Notes: generated by a model from the sequence alone, not told the origin. Positions 6,556 through 14,100 are shown, counted from the stretch's first letter. The stretch: 23,187 nucleotides of DNA from an uncultured Oscillibacter sp. (GCF_910587525.1 NZ_CAJULS010000019.1:1-23187); one strand, 5' to 3'. Translations and numbers: made by a program.

Positions 6556-8407
6556 GACCCACCGCCTCCCATACCGCTGCCGCGATTCCGGCGGCATCCA
6601 GCCCAAAGCTGTGCTCCAGCTGAGCCACAGATCCCTCTGGGGCAAAGGTTTTGCCCAGATTTTTCAAAATCAGTTTCCCCGGGGCTTTGCCGTGCTCCGC
6701 CAGAATGGCGGCAACCCGCTGGCCTACGCACCCGGCGCCAAAGGCGTCCTCCGGTACCGCCAAAACTTCCCCGCCCTGAAACCAGGGTTCCAGCAGTTCC
6801 ATATCCAGCGGCGCAATCCGGTTCAATTTCAACACTCTGGCGTCAATTTTCCGTTCCCTGCGCAGCAGCTCTGCCGCTCCCAGAATAGAGTTCACCATGA
6901 GGCCATAGGCCAGAAGGGTCACATCGCTCCCTTGCCGGAGGCAGACAACCGGCTCCGCCGAGGTATCCTCCTGAAAATCTCCCTGGCCTCCCCGGGGATA
7001 GCGCACTGCCACAGGGCCGCCGATCTCCAGAACAGCCTGCCTCAGCATGGAGCGCATCTCCGCAAAATTGGCGGGACACAGCAGCGTAAAGCCCGGGATC
7101 TCAGATAAAAACAGGGTGTCAAAACAGCCCTGGTGTGTCTCGCCGTCAGGGCCTACCAGCCCTGCCCGGTCCACCCCTAGCACCACATGAAGTCTCTGGA
7201 GAGCCACGTCGTGGATCAGCATATCATAGCCCCGCTGCAAAAAAGTGGAGTAGACCGCCAGTACAGGGATCATCCCCTGCTTGGCCAGTCCCGCCGCCAT
7301 GGCCACAGCGTGCCCCTCTGCAATTGCCACATCGAAGAAACGCTCCGGGAACTCGCGGGCAAAGCCGGTGAGGCCGGTGCCATCCGCCATGGCGGCGGTG
7401 ACAGCACAGACCCGGTCGTTCTCTGCCGCCATGGCGGCAAGGGTATTACCAAACACAGCGGAGAAGTTTTCTCCGCCCGGTTTCTTCAAAAGGCCGGTGG
7501 CAGGATCAAAGGGAGATACACCATGGAACTTGCTGGGATCCTTCTCGGCAAAAGAGTACCCCTTCCCCTTGACGGTATGCACGTGGACCAGTACGGGACT
7601 GTGGAGCTCCTGGGCCCATTCCAGCACATGACACAGACGGTCCAGGTCATGGCCGTCGATGGGTCCCAGATAGGTGAAGCCCATGTCCTCAAACAGCGTA
7701 CTGCTGGGCCAAAGGACCCGTTTCAGGGAGGTCTTGACCCTGTGGTTGAACCGGTAGAGCTTACTTTTCTCTGGGTGCTGTCCAAAAAGCTGACGGTAGA
7801 ATTTTTTGAAATGATAGTAGGCCGGTTTGCTCCGCAACCAGCTCAGGTGCTTGGAAAGAGCACCCACGTTGGGGTCGATGGACATGCCGTTGTCGTTGAG
7901 AATTACAATCAGCGGTTCCCCGGAGGCTCCGGCGTCATTGAGCCCCTCATAAGCCAGCCCGCCGGTGAGAGCACCGTCTCCAATCAGAGCTAAGATATTG
8001 TAATCTCCATTTTGTAAAGTTCTTGCCCTTGCCATTCCAAGGGCAACGGAAACCGAGTTAGAGGCATGGCCGGCAATAAATGCGTCGTGTCCGCTTTCCC
8101 TGGGTTTAGGGAACCCGGAGAGCCCGCCGAACTGCCGCAGAGTGGAGAACAGCTCCCGCCGTCCGGTGAGGGCCTTGTGGACATAGCACTGGTGGCCCAC
8201 GTCAAACACCAGCCGATCTTCCGTTGTGTCGAACACTCGGTGGATCGCCACTGTCAGCTCCACCGCCCCCAGATTAGACGCCAGGTGTCCCCCCGTTTCA
8301 CAGACGTTCTTCACGAGAAACTCCCTCAGCTCCTGACAGAGCTGGGGGAGCTTCTCGTCCGGCAGTGCTCTGACATCAGCTGGGGAATTGATCGATTCCA
8401 ACAGCAT
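6545..8407 (-). CDS. dxs: 1-deoxy-D-xylulose-5-phosphate synthase
   Basis: A thiamine-diphosphate enzyme joining pyruvate and glyceraldehyde 3-phosphate in the first step of the MEP isoprenoid pathway. The 620 residues match the family. Visible are VGHQCYVHKALTGR (about 70-83), the metal/ThDP motif GDGALTGG (143-150) with the downstream NDNG, PIDGHD near 250, and DRAGLVGPDGETHQG (413-427). The usual AEQHAV near the catalytic Glu reads AEGHAV here, with the Glu (364) kept. The ATG at 8407 follows an AGAGGAG site; the reading frame extends 16 codons upstream into oapA, without a better start. The gene follows oapA by 11 nt and overlaps tlyA. Together with ispA it marks this as an isoprenoid cluster. 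Confidence 0.97.
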   Translation of the reverse strand: MLLESINSPADVRALPDEKLPQLCQELREFLVKNVCETGGHLASNLGAVELTVAIHRVFDTTEDRLVFDVGHQCYVHKALTGRRELFSTLRQFGGLSGFPKPRESGHDAFIAGHASNSVSVALGMARARTLQNGDYNILALIGDGALTGGLAYEGLNDAGASGEPLIVILNDNGMSIDPNVGALSKHLSWLRSKPAYYHFKKFYRQLFGQHPEKSKLYRFNHRVKTSLKRVLWPSSTLFEDMGFTYLGPIDGHDLDRLCHVLEWAQELHSPVLVHVHTVKGKGYSFAEKDPSKFHGVSPFDPATGLLKKPGGENFSAVFGNTLAAMAAENDRVCAVTAAMADGTGLTGFAREFPERFFDVAIAEGHAVAMAAGLAKQGMIPVLAVYSTFLQRGYDMLIHDVALQRLHVVLGVDRAGLVGPDGETHQGCFDTLFLSEIPGFTLLCPANFAEMRSMLRQAVLEIGGPVAVRYPRGGQGDFQEDTSAEPVVCLRQGSDVTLLAYGLMVNSILGAAELLRRERKIDARVLKLNRIAPLDMELLEPWFQGGEVLAVPEDAFGAGCVGQRVAAILAEHGKAPGKLILKNLGKTFAPEGSVAQLEHSFGLDAAGIAAAVWEAVGHEQ

Positions 8408-8418
8408 AGTTTCTCCTC

Positions 8419-8967
8419 TCACAGGCGGAACAGATTCAGAAAACGTCCAGCCCAATAGACCACCTGTGTACTTTTCTTGATGGCCACGGCCTTGCCCATG
8501 GCTTTGCCGCCGATGGTCACGCCGGAGATCAGCGCCGTCACACCGACGGAGATCAGCACAGACCGCAGACTCAGCGCCTGCTGGAGCTGAGTTACGATCA
8601 CTGCCCCCGTGGCGCCGCTGACAATTCCGCAGATATCCCCCACTACATCATTGCAGACGCTGGAGACCCGCTCCGCATTCCGCAGGAGCATCAACGACTG
8701 CTTTGCCCCTTTCTCCTTGTGGGATGCCATGGCGTGAAAGGGCTTTGCGTCCGCCGAGGTCACCGCCACGCCGATGATGTCGAACAGGATGCCGAGGCCG
8801 ATAAAGACCACCAGCATCAAAAGAGCGGCAGCCACCCCCGCGCCGCTCAGCATCGACTCCGACGCAAGACTCAGCACGGCCGACAGGGCCACCGCCATCA
8901 AAAAGACAGTAAACGCCCAGCGGTACTGGGCGGATGGTCCACTCTTTTTCTTTCCTTTTTTCGCCAA
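8419..8967 (-). CDS. oapA: OLE-associated membrane protein OapA
   Basis: A 182-residue multi-pass membrane protein. After a basic N-terminus (KKGKKK) there are hydrophobic segments at about 17-36, 43-69 and 113-155. Cys-Asn-Asp-Val-Val-Gly-Asp (105-111) contains a DxxxD motif, a hallmark of OapA where two Asp residues are known to be functionally important. OapA binds OLE RNA and brings it to the membrane; it has been related to CNNM/CorB-type magnesium transporters and to tolerance of alcohols, cold and Mg2+. The gene sits directly downstream of the long structured RNA and 11 nt before dxs, the standard OLE arrangement. The start is TTG at 8967, 5 nt after GGGAGG. The identification rests on size, topology, motif and context. 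Confidence 0.85.
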   Translation of the reverse strand: MAKKGKKKSGPSAQYRWAFTVFLMAVALSAVLSLASESMLSGAGVAAALLMLVVFIGLGILFDIIGVAVTSADAKPFHAMASHKEKGAKQSLMLLRNAERVSSVCNDVVGDICGIVSGATGAVIVTQLQQALSLRSVLISVGVTALISGVTIGGKAMGKAVAIKKSTQVVYWAGRFLNLFRL

Positions 8968-9015
8968 AAGATCCTCCCTGCCGCTATCCAGAAACAGCTT
9001 ACAGACAAATCATAT

Positions 9016-9677
9016 GCTAAGACGGCGGCGGCAAAAAAGGTAAATCTTACGGCTTAGGTACGGGTTGGATTTCCCCGAAGCGCACCCCTCGTTGCCGATT
9101 GGGGCGGTTTCCCTTTCAGCACTCCGGCGCGGCGTCGCCTGTCCGCGCTACCCGATTGCCACTTAGTCCGCACTGCAATCCCTTTTCTGCCTCGCTAGAA
9201 CAGCCTAGGTGTTTTCCACCACAGTCTGTCCGCTTCTTTAGCCTCTTTTGCAGACCGGGTTTCAGGAGGCAATCGTGGATCTCCCGCTCTGGCCGGAGCT
9301 GGAACGCCACGTAGATCCCCCATCCACCCGCCCCACGTCAAGGCAGGCTACGGCTGCACACAGCGTTACGGCCCCGAGGGACCGATGCACCGCATTGCAG
9401 GTTCACAATCTGCTTCGTACGCGGGCCGGAAATACCACAATGGGAGTACGTCCGCGCACAAGAACAGGTCTCCACAGAAACAGGGGCGGGTTGACCATGC
9501 CATTGATCATCGCCCTGAATCCGCAAGCGCATTTTCACGCGCTTCCCCCCAGCACCCACCCAAAACTGGGCGTATCAAGCAGGCACCACGGGTTTCATCG
9601 ATATGCCCTTCAAAGGATTTTTAGGCCCTTCCTGGGAAACGGCAGATCTGACTAGAATACTGCGCCGCCGCTTAGCG
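9016..9677 (-). ncRNA. ole: OLE RNA (ornate large extremophilic RNA), about 660 nt
   Basis: No credible gene lies in the roughly 780 bp between ispA and oapA; short ORFs occur on both strands but none has a good start site or family features. The minus strand between ispA and oapA is where OLE RNA lies in other Firmicutes, and the expected length of about 600-650 nt fits. A strong promoter (9684-9712) sets the 5' end near 9677. The 5' end (9676-9663, GCTAAG then CGGCGGCG) is complementary to the 3' end (9030-9016) over 14 bp with one bulged base, which would close the whole RNA. Inside, 9544-9525 forms an 8-bp hairpin capped by GAAA. OLE RNA forms a membrane ribonucleoprotein with OapA; its biochemical activity is not known. 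The ends are inferred, and no covariance-model search was possible. Confidence 0.82.
9525..9544 (-). other. GAAA-tetraloop hairpin inside OLE RNA
   Basis: On the minus strand, AAGCGCGT and ATGCGCTT pair over 8 bp (one G-T) around a GAAA loop. GNRA-capped stems are frequent tertiary-contact elements in large structured RNAs. Confidence 0.6.
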
Positions 9678-9683
9678 GTATCC

Positions 9684-9712
9684 AGTATAGCACGTTTCTG
9701 ATAAATATACAA
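9684..9712 (-). promoter_or_regulatory. Sigma-A-type promoter of OLE RNA
   Basis: TTGTAT (9712-9707) and TATACT (9689-9684) with a 17-bp spacer, plus an upstream TG that makes an extended -10 (TGCTATACT). It lies in the AT-rich gap after the ispA stop. It would start transcription near 9677, exactly where the end-to-end complementarity begins. Confidence 0.75.
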
Positions 9713-9749
9713 TATATTCCGTATACACAAAGTGTAAATTTTTTTCCAG

Positions 9750-10646
9750 TCAGAAGGTCCGAACCGCCATGCTGTCGGCCAGGGCCTCCAAAAACTCCGT
9801 GGTCCCCGCCCAGTTTCCGGTTTTCAGGGCCGCCTTGGCCTTTTCGGTGTAGTCCAGGACCCGGGCTCCGCAGGCATCCAGACCCAGCAGGGTCACATAG
9901 GTGCTCTTTCCGTTGGAGGCGTCAGAACCGATGGGCTTGCCGAATTCCCCGGTATCACCCGTCACGTCCAGCATATCGTCCCGGATCTGGAAGGCCAGAC
10001 CCAGATTTGCGGCATACTCCCGGGCGGCGTCCATGCAGGACTCCTCCACCGCCCGGCGGCCCATGGAGGCCGCCACGCCCATCATGCAGGCGGCCCGCAG
10101 CAATGCCCCTGTCTTCTTGTCGTTGATGGCGGTGAGCTCCGCCTCAGTGTGGGAGTGGCCGTCACCGATGGTATCCCCGTACTGCCCGCCGCACATACCC
10201 CGGAAACCGGCGGACTCTGCCAGAATCTCCGCCGCCAGGGCCCTGTACATCTGCCCGCCGTGGCGCCACTCCCCTTTGGCGGAGAGCACTGTCTGAAACG
10301 CCGCCGCCTGGAGGGCGTCACCCGCCAGGGTAGCCACGCACTCGCCGAATTTAATGTGGCAGGTAGGCTTGCCCCGGCGCAGGTCGTCGTTGTCCATACA
10401 GGGCAGATCGTCGTGAATCAGGGAGTAGGTGTGGAGCATCTCCACGGCGCAGCCAAAGTCCAGGGCCTCCTCCTGCGTCCCCCCTGCCGCCTCACAGAAC
10501 TTCATGGTGAGGATAGGACGGACGCGCTTGCCCCCGGCCAGGAGGCTGTACCGCATGGCCTCCTCCAGTCCCCCGCCGGGGAAAAACTGCTGCAAGCGGT
10601 TCTCCACCATTTGGCGGGCCGCCTCCATCTCCTTCGTAAAATCCAT
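9750..10646 (-). CDS. ispA: Farnesyl/geranyl diphosphate synthase
   Basis: A trans-prenyltransferase that condenses isopentenyl diphosphate with allylic diphosphates to make geranyl/farnesyl diphosphate. The first aspartate-rich motif is DDLPCMD at residues 79-85 and the second is DDMLD at 223-227. GGKRVRP (38-44) binds the diphosphate. The 298 residues match the IspA type. It starts 2 nt after the xseB stop, so it is co-transcribed with xseA-xseB. The AT-rich gap after its stop holds the OLE RNA promoter. Product chain length (C15 rather than C20) is inferred from the gene order and size. Confidence 0.95.
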   Translation of the reverse strand: MDFTKEMEAARQMVENRLQQFFPGGGLEEAMRYSLLAGGKRVRPILTMKFCEAAGGTQEEALDFGCAVEMLHTYSLIHDDLPCMDNDDLRRGKPTCHIKFGECVATLAGDALQAAAFQTVLSAKGEWRHGGQMYRALAAEILAESAGFRGMCGGQYGDTIGDGHSHTEAELTAINDKKTGALLRAACMMGVAASMGRRAVEESCMDAAREYAANLGLAFQIRDDMLDVTGDTGEFGKPIGSDASNGKSTYVTLLGLDACGARVLDYTEKAKAALKTGNWAGTTEFLEALADSMAVRTF

Positions 10647-10648
10647 TG

Positions 10649-10885
10649 TTACTCCTCTCCGTTCTCGAAGGGCAGCTCCATCGGCACGCCATCGGGCCCC
10701 TTCATCAGTTTGACCACCTGCTGCTCCGCCTGGTCCAGCTGCTTGGAACAGGCGGCGATCAGCTTCGTCCCCTCTTCAAAGAGGGACAAGGAATCCGCCA
10801 GCTGCACATCCCCCTTTTCCAGCGCCGCCACGATCTCCTCCAGCCGCTGGAGCTGCTGTTCAAATGTCACCTTTTTCGCGCTCAT
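10649..10885 (-). CDS. xseB: Exodeoxyribonuclease VII small subunit
   Basis: The small subunit of exonuclease VII, which binds in several copies to XseA and regulates this single-strand DNA exonuclease. 78 residues, as usual. The helical core TFEQQLQRLEEIVAALEKGD and the following LSLFEEGTKLIAACSKQLDQ are the family pattern. It overlaps the xseA stop by 4 nt (ATGA) and ends 2 nt before ispA. Confidence 0.95.
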   Translation of the reverse strand: MSAKKVTFEQQLQRLEEIVAALEKGDVQLADSLSLFEEGTKLIAACSKQLDQAEQQVVKLMKGPDGVPMELPFENGEE

Positions 10886-12099
10886 CTCTTCCGCTCCTTT
10901 TTGTACGATGTGTCCACCGTGCAGAAAAAACCGCCCTCGCCCAGCGTCACCGACACATGGTCCCCGGCGGACACGTCTTGATAGCTCTTCAAAAGCGCTC
11001 CGTCCTCCCGCCTGGCCATGGCATAGCCCCGGCCCAGCACTTTCAGCGGGCTCATAGCGTCCAGGGCTGCCGCCAGGGTGGAGAACCGCTCCCGCCTTCG
11101 GGATACCAGCGCTCCAGACAGGTCCCCCAGCCGCTGCTGGACGTGGGCCAGCTCCATACGCCGGTCCTGGACATAGGCCAGCTGGTCCGTCATCACCCGG
11201 CTGGTGCGCAGAGCATCCAGCCTCTGCCGCAGGGCCTCCAGACGGGCCTCCTGGCTCTGCTCCATCCGCTCCCCCGCTCCCCGGAGCCGCCGCAGCAGCT
11301 CTGTCTGGTCCGGCACGGCGATCTCCGCCGCGTTGGAGGGGGTGGAGGCCCGGGCGTCCGCCACAAAATCCGCGATGGTCACATCCGGCTCATGGCCCAC
11401 GGCAGAGATCACCGGGGTCTCGCAGCCGTAGATGGCCCGGGCCACCCGTTCATCGTTGAAGGCCCACAGGTCCTCCATAGACCCGCCGCCCCGGCCGGTA
11501 ATGATTACATCGCCAATTTTCCATTTGTCTGCGTACCGGATTGCTCCGGCGATCTCCGGCGGGGCCTCGGCCCCCTGGACCCGGACGGGAAGCAAAATCA
11601 CCTTTGCCAGCGGATACCGCCGGTTCAGGATGCGGATCATGTCATGGACCGCCGCCCCGGCAGAGGAGGTGACAACGGCGATTTGCTCCGGATAAGGCGG
11701 CAGGGGTTTTTTGTGGGCGGGGTCAAAGAGGCCCTCTTCATAGAGGCGGGCCTTTAACTGCTCAAAGGCCACCGCCAGGTCCCCGGCCCCCTCCGGGGTC
11801 AGGGAATCGCAGTAGAGCTGGTAGGCCCCATCCCGGGGAAAAACGGAGATCCGCCCAGCGGCGATGACCTTCATACCGTTCTCCGGCCGGAAGCGGAGCT
11901 TTGACGCCTGTCCACGGAACATGACGCAGCGCAGAGCGCCCTCCGGGTCCTTCAAGGTGAAGTAGTGGTGTCCGGAGGGATACATCTTATAATTGGAGAG
12001 TTCGCCCCGGACATAGAGCTTTTGGAGCAGAGGCTCATTGTCCAGCAGGCATTTGACCAGCTGATTGACCTCGGCCACGCCGAAAATGTGGTGTTCCAT
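10882..12099 (-). CDS. xseA: Exodeoxyribonuclease VII large subunit
   Basis: The catalytic subunit of exonuclease VII, degrading single-stranded DNA into short oligonucleotides in repair. 405 residues. The N-terminal OB-fold covers about 1-100 (LYVRGELSNYKMYPSGHHYF). The catalytic domain has AVVTSSAGAAVHDMIRI, TGRGGGSMEDLWAFND and GHEPDVTIADFVADARASTP. A coiled-coil arm follows, and the C-terminal SPLKVLGRGYAMARRE segment is typical. ATG 12099 has GAGGT 6-10 nt upstream. nusB normally lies just before it; here about 1 kb of insert (XRE gene, small ORF and repeats) separates them. Confidence 0.96.
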   Translation of the reverse strand: MEHHIFGVAEVNQLVKCLLDNEPLLQKLYVRGELSNYKMYPSGHHYFTLKDPEGALRCVMFRGQASKLRFRPENGMKVIAAGRISVFPRDGAYQLYCDSLTPEGAGDLAVAFEQLKARLYEEGLFDPAHKKPLPPYPEQIAVVTSSAGAAVHDMIRILNRRYPLAKVILLPVRVQGAEAPPEIAGAIRYADKWKIGDVIITGRGGGSMEDLWAFNDERVARAIYGCETPVISAVGHEPDVTIADFVADARASTPSNAAEIAVPDQTELLRRLRGAGERMEQSQEARLEALRQRLDALRTSRVMTDQLAYVQDRRMELAHVQQRLGDLSGALVSRRRERFSTLAAALDAMSPLKVLGRGYAMARREDGALLKSYQDVSAGDHVSVTLGEGGFFCTVDTSYKKERKR

Positions 12100-12566
12100 T
12101 CTTACCTCTTGTCAGTATGTGTGAAGTTCATGGCATGGGACTGGGTCCGCCCACGGGGGCGGGACGAGGGGCCCGCCTCGGGCGGGGACGACGACACGCC
12201 ATTCCGGCGTGTCTGGGGATGCACCCCCCATTTTCTCTTTTCGCTGCGCCGAAAAGAGAAAACGGGCCGTGCACGGTCCAAAAGAGAAAAGGGCGCTTTG
12301 GGTGGTTGCGGAAGTAAACTCCATTCATCGGAACTGCTGGGGAAATTTGCCGCGTGGACGCAAGGACTTTCTCCTCCTCCCGCGCTTCGCGCCTGGCCGG
12401 TCCCGTGTAGGATGATCTGTGCCTCGGTAAACGCTCTGTGGGGCCTGGTTCCCCGACCGGACCATTTTTCCAACTCCCTGGCACTCCCGGTAAACACTTT
12501 GTAGGGGCGATTATCAATCGCCCGTCCCCGCAAATACCGGATCTCCGGTAAACCGCTCTTCAAAAA
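12100..12566. repeat. Gene-free, hairpin- and repeat-rich spacer
   Basis: No supported gene lies in this 467-bp interval. It contains several clear structures: GACACGCC/GGCGTGTC around 5 nt (12193-12213); TTTTCTCTTTTCG/CGAAAAGAGAAAA around 6 nt (12231-12262), with part of it repeated at 12280-12290; and GGGCGATT/AATCGCCC around ATC (12505-12523). Three related boxes read CGGTAAACGCTCTGTGGGG (12425-12443), CGGTAAACACTTTGTAGGGG (12489-12507) and CGGTAAACCGCTCTT (about 12546-12560). GTAGGGGCG-type palindromes are common intergenic repeats in gut Clostridia. This suggests a mosaic of small repeats next to the inserted XRE gene. Confidence 0.6.
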
Positions 12567-12773
12567 TCATCTTTTATCGGTGCGGCCCGCCAGATAGTCC
12601 AGGCTCACGCCGAAGTGGTCCGCCAGGGCACAGAAGTTGTCAAAACCGGGCTTCTGTTCACCAGCCTCAAACCGCTGATATTGGCGAGGCGTAATTCCAA
12701 CGGCCTCAGCTACTTTCACCTGTGACTCCTTTCGCTCTTTTCGGAGTTCTTTAATTCTTTCATTTATTTTCAT
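12567..12773 (-). CDS. Small XRE-family transcriptional regulator
   Basis: A 68-residue protein that is almost only a Cro/CI-type helix-turn-helix: MKINERIKELRKERKESQVK, then VAEAVGITPRQYQRFEAGEQKPGFDN, ending in LADHFGVSLDYLAGRTDKR. Such minimal regulators often control themselves and a divergent neighbour. The ATG at 12773 has AAGGTGG 4 nt upstream. It is divergent from the small plus-strand ORF at 12855, and the shared 81-bp gap contains two inverted repeats that could be its operators. The pair sits between nusB and xseA, which are adjacent in many Firmicutes, so it looks inserted. Confidence 0.88.
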   Translation of the reverse strand: MKINERIKELRKERKESQVKVAEAVGITPRQYQRFEAGEQKPGFDNFCALADHFGVSLDYLAGRTDKR

Positions 12774-12782
12774 AATTCCACC

Positions 12783-12826
12783 TTGACAGCGTCTTAATAG
12801 ACGTAGTATAATTAGTCATCGACTAA
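12783..12826 (+). promoter_or_regulatory. Promoter with two inverted-repeat operators
   Basis: TTGACA (12783-12788) and TATAAT (12807-12812) are both consensus, with an 18-bp spacer. CGTCT-TAAT-AGACG (12790-12803) fills the spacer, and TTAGTC-ATC-GACTAA (12812-12826) starts at the last base of the -10. Inverted repeats in these places would block RNA polymerase when bound, which fits control by the divergent XRE protein. Binding is inferred. Confidence 0.75.
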
Positions 12827-12854
12827 ATAGGCGTATAAAAGAAAGGAGATATAT

Positions 12855-13070
12855 ATGTCTGACTTCATGCTCTGGTTCTACGCCAACTACATTCAACCCC
12901 AATTGTATGAAATTCACGAGGGGGAATACAGCGATCACTTTCAAAATATCATGGACAGCCTGCCCGAAGGCCTCCACCACGACCTGCAAAAATGCGAGGA
13001 GTTCACGGCCATCCACGCCTTTTTGCTGGGCCTACACACCGGGGCGGGCCTGTCCTCCGCCGCGCGGTAA
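12855..13070 (+). CDS. Small protein of unknown function
   Basis: 71 residues, soluble by appearance, with an aromatic N-terminus (MSDFMLWFYANYIQPQLYEI), an acidic middle and a C-terminal EFTAIHAFLLGLHTGAGL. I do not assign it to a named family. AAGGAG lies 6 nt before the ATG, a consensus promoter is upstream and a hairpin terminator is downstream, so it is expressed as a separate unit. The divergent XRE gene is the probable regulator. Confidence 0.7.
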   Translation: MSDFMLWFYANYIQPQLYEIHEGEYSDHFQNIMDSLPEGLHHDLQKCEEFTAIHAFLLGLHTGAGLSSAAR

Positions 13071-13091
13071 CGCTTCGTCCATACGGAAACA

Positions 13092-13137
13092 GGCAGAGCC
13101 GGACATGGATGCACTCCATGCCCGCTCTGCCCTATTT
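13092..13137 (+). terminator. Intrinsic terminator after the small ORF
   Basis: GGCAGAGC (13092-13099) pairs with GCTCTGCC (13124-13131); an inner stem CATGGA/TCCATG extends it around a short loop. CTATTTTCGTTT follows on the plus strand. On the minus strand there is no matching T-tract, so nusB transcripts could pass through. Confidence 0.75.
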
Positions 13138-13141
13138 TCGT

Positions 13142-13591
13142 TTATTCCGCGATCTCCTGCCGGACAAAGCTCCCTAAAATGCCGTTGATGAACTTCACCG
13201 TCTCCGGCGTTTCGTACTTCTTGGCGATCTCCACAGCCTCGTTGATGGCGGCGCCGTTGGGGATGTCCTGCATATACAGGATCTCATACATGGCCACCCG
13301 CATAACGGCGGAGGCCACCAGCGGGATGCGGGCGAATTTCCAGCCCTTGGCGTACTTTTCAATATAGCCGTCCAGCTCCGCCCCGTGCTCATCCACACCC
13401 TTCACAAGGCGCCGGATATACTCCCCCTGCTTGGGGCCCGGGGGCTCGGCGTAGAGGGCGTCCTCCTCCGCCAGCGCCGCGAAGGCCTCCGCCGTCAGCC
13501 GCTCGTCCAGCAGGGCGTCCACGGTCTTGTGGGTGAAGCTCAGCTCATAGGAGAGGTGGATGGCGATCTCCCGCGCGGTATTCCGTACCAT
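13142..13591 (-). CDS. nusB: Transcription antitermination factor NusB
   Basis: NusB with NusE (S10) binds boxA RNA and helps complete rRNA transcription. 149 residues, a normal length, with the all-helical pattern: MVRNTAREIAIHLSYELSFT at the N-terminus, ARIPLVASAVMRVAMYEILY in the middle, then IPNGAAINEAVEIAKKY and KFINGILGSFVRQE at the end. It follows the Asp23/Gls24 gene by 32 nt. Downstream, the usual partner xseA is separated by the inserted XRE/small-ORF unit. Confidence 0.95.
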   Translation of the reverse strand: MVRNTAREIAIHLSYELSFTHKTVDALLDERLTAEAFAALAEEDALYAEPPGPKQGEYIRRLVKGVDEHGAELDGYIEKYAKGWKFARIPLVASAVMRVAMYEILYMQDIPNGAAINEAVEIAKKYETPETVKFINGILGSFVRQEIAE

Positions 13592-13623
13592 ACTCTTTGT
13601 TCCTCTGTCTTTCTCTCTCTTTC

Positions 13624-14001
13624 TCAGGTCAGCGTCACGCCGCCCACGTGGATGTTGACCTTCTCCACAGCACAGCCGGTCATGGCCTCCACCGAGGACA
13701 TGACGGCCTTTTGGGCGTTCTCCGCCACCTCGGGGATGGGGTGGCCGTACTCCACCGTCAGGTACAGATCCAGCGTCAGCGCCGCGCCGGTAGCGTCGAT
13801 CTTCACACCCTTGGCGCTCTTCTGGGCGTTCTTGCGGTTGTTCATAAGGTCGGTGACGCTGTTGCCCATGGCGGTCATCATGCCGGACACGCCCTCTACC
13901 TCCCGCACGGCGCCCACGGCAATGGAGGCGATGACCTCCTCCGAGATGTTGATGCTCCCGTTTTCCTCCGGCAGCGTCATGTATTCCCTGCTCTCGCCCA
14001 T
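13624..14001 (-). CDS. Asp23/Gls24 family (DUF322) envelope stress protein
   Basis: 125 residues with the family pattern: SINISEEVIASIAVGAVREV at the start, GVKIDATGAALTLDLYLTVE in the middle, and VEAMTGCAVEKVNIHVGGVT at the end. Members attach to or act near the cell envelope; in Bacillus and clostridia a copy often lies just upstream of nusB. ATG 14001 was chosen for AAGGAGAG 7 nt upstream; an upstream alternative lies 10 codons earlier within the leader. It is the first gene after a vegetative promoter that separates it from spoIIIAH. Confidence 0.92.
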   Translation of the reverse strand: MGESREYMTLPEENGSINISEEVIASIAVGAVREVEGVSGMMTAMGNSVTDLMNNRKNAQKSAKGVKIDATGAALTLDLYLTVEYGHPIPEVAENAQKAVMSSVEAMTGCAVEKVNIHVGGVTLT

Positions 14002-14068
14002 GGCTTGACTCTCCTTAACTCGTAATGTCAATCGGTATCACGGATAAAACCGATATTTCCGAGTTGTT

Positions 14069-14097
14069 ATTGTACCACATCCCGCAGGAAAATACAA
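14069..14097 (-). promoter_or_regulatory. Sigma-A-type promoter of the Asp23-nusB block
   Basis: TTGTAT (14097-14092) and TACAAT (14074-14069) with a 17-bp spacer, starting only 4 bp after the spoIIIAH stop codon. It would restart vegetative transcription for genes downstream of the sporulation operon. Confidence 0.75.
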
Positions 14098-14100
14098 CCT

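Noticed and set aside
9099..9655. Several overlapping short ORFs in the OLE region on both strands
   Set aside because: They lack ribosome sites and family features and overlap one another in different frames; the strand and context fit a structured RNA.
12102..12563. 153-residue minus-strand ORF before xseA
   Set aside because: It translates the repeat hairpins into Arg/Pro/Ser-rich sequence without domains, and other frames are equally open in this GC-rich stretch.
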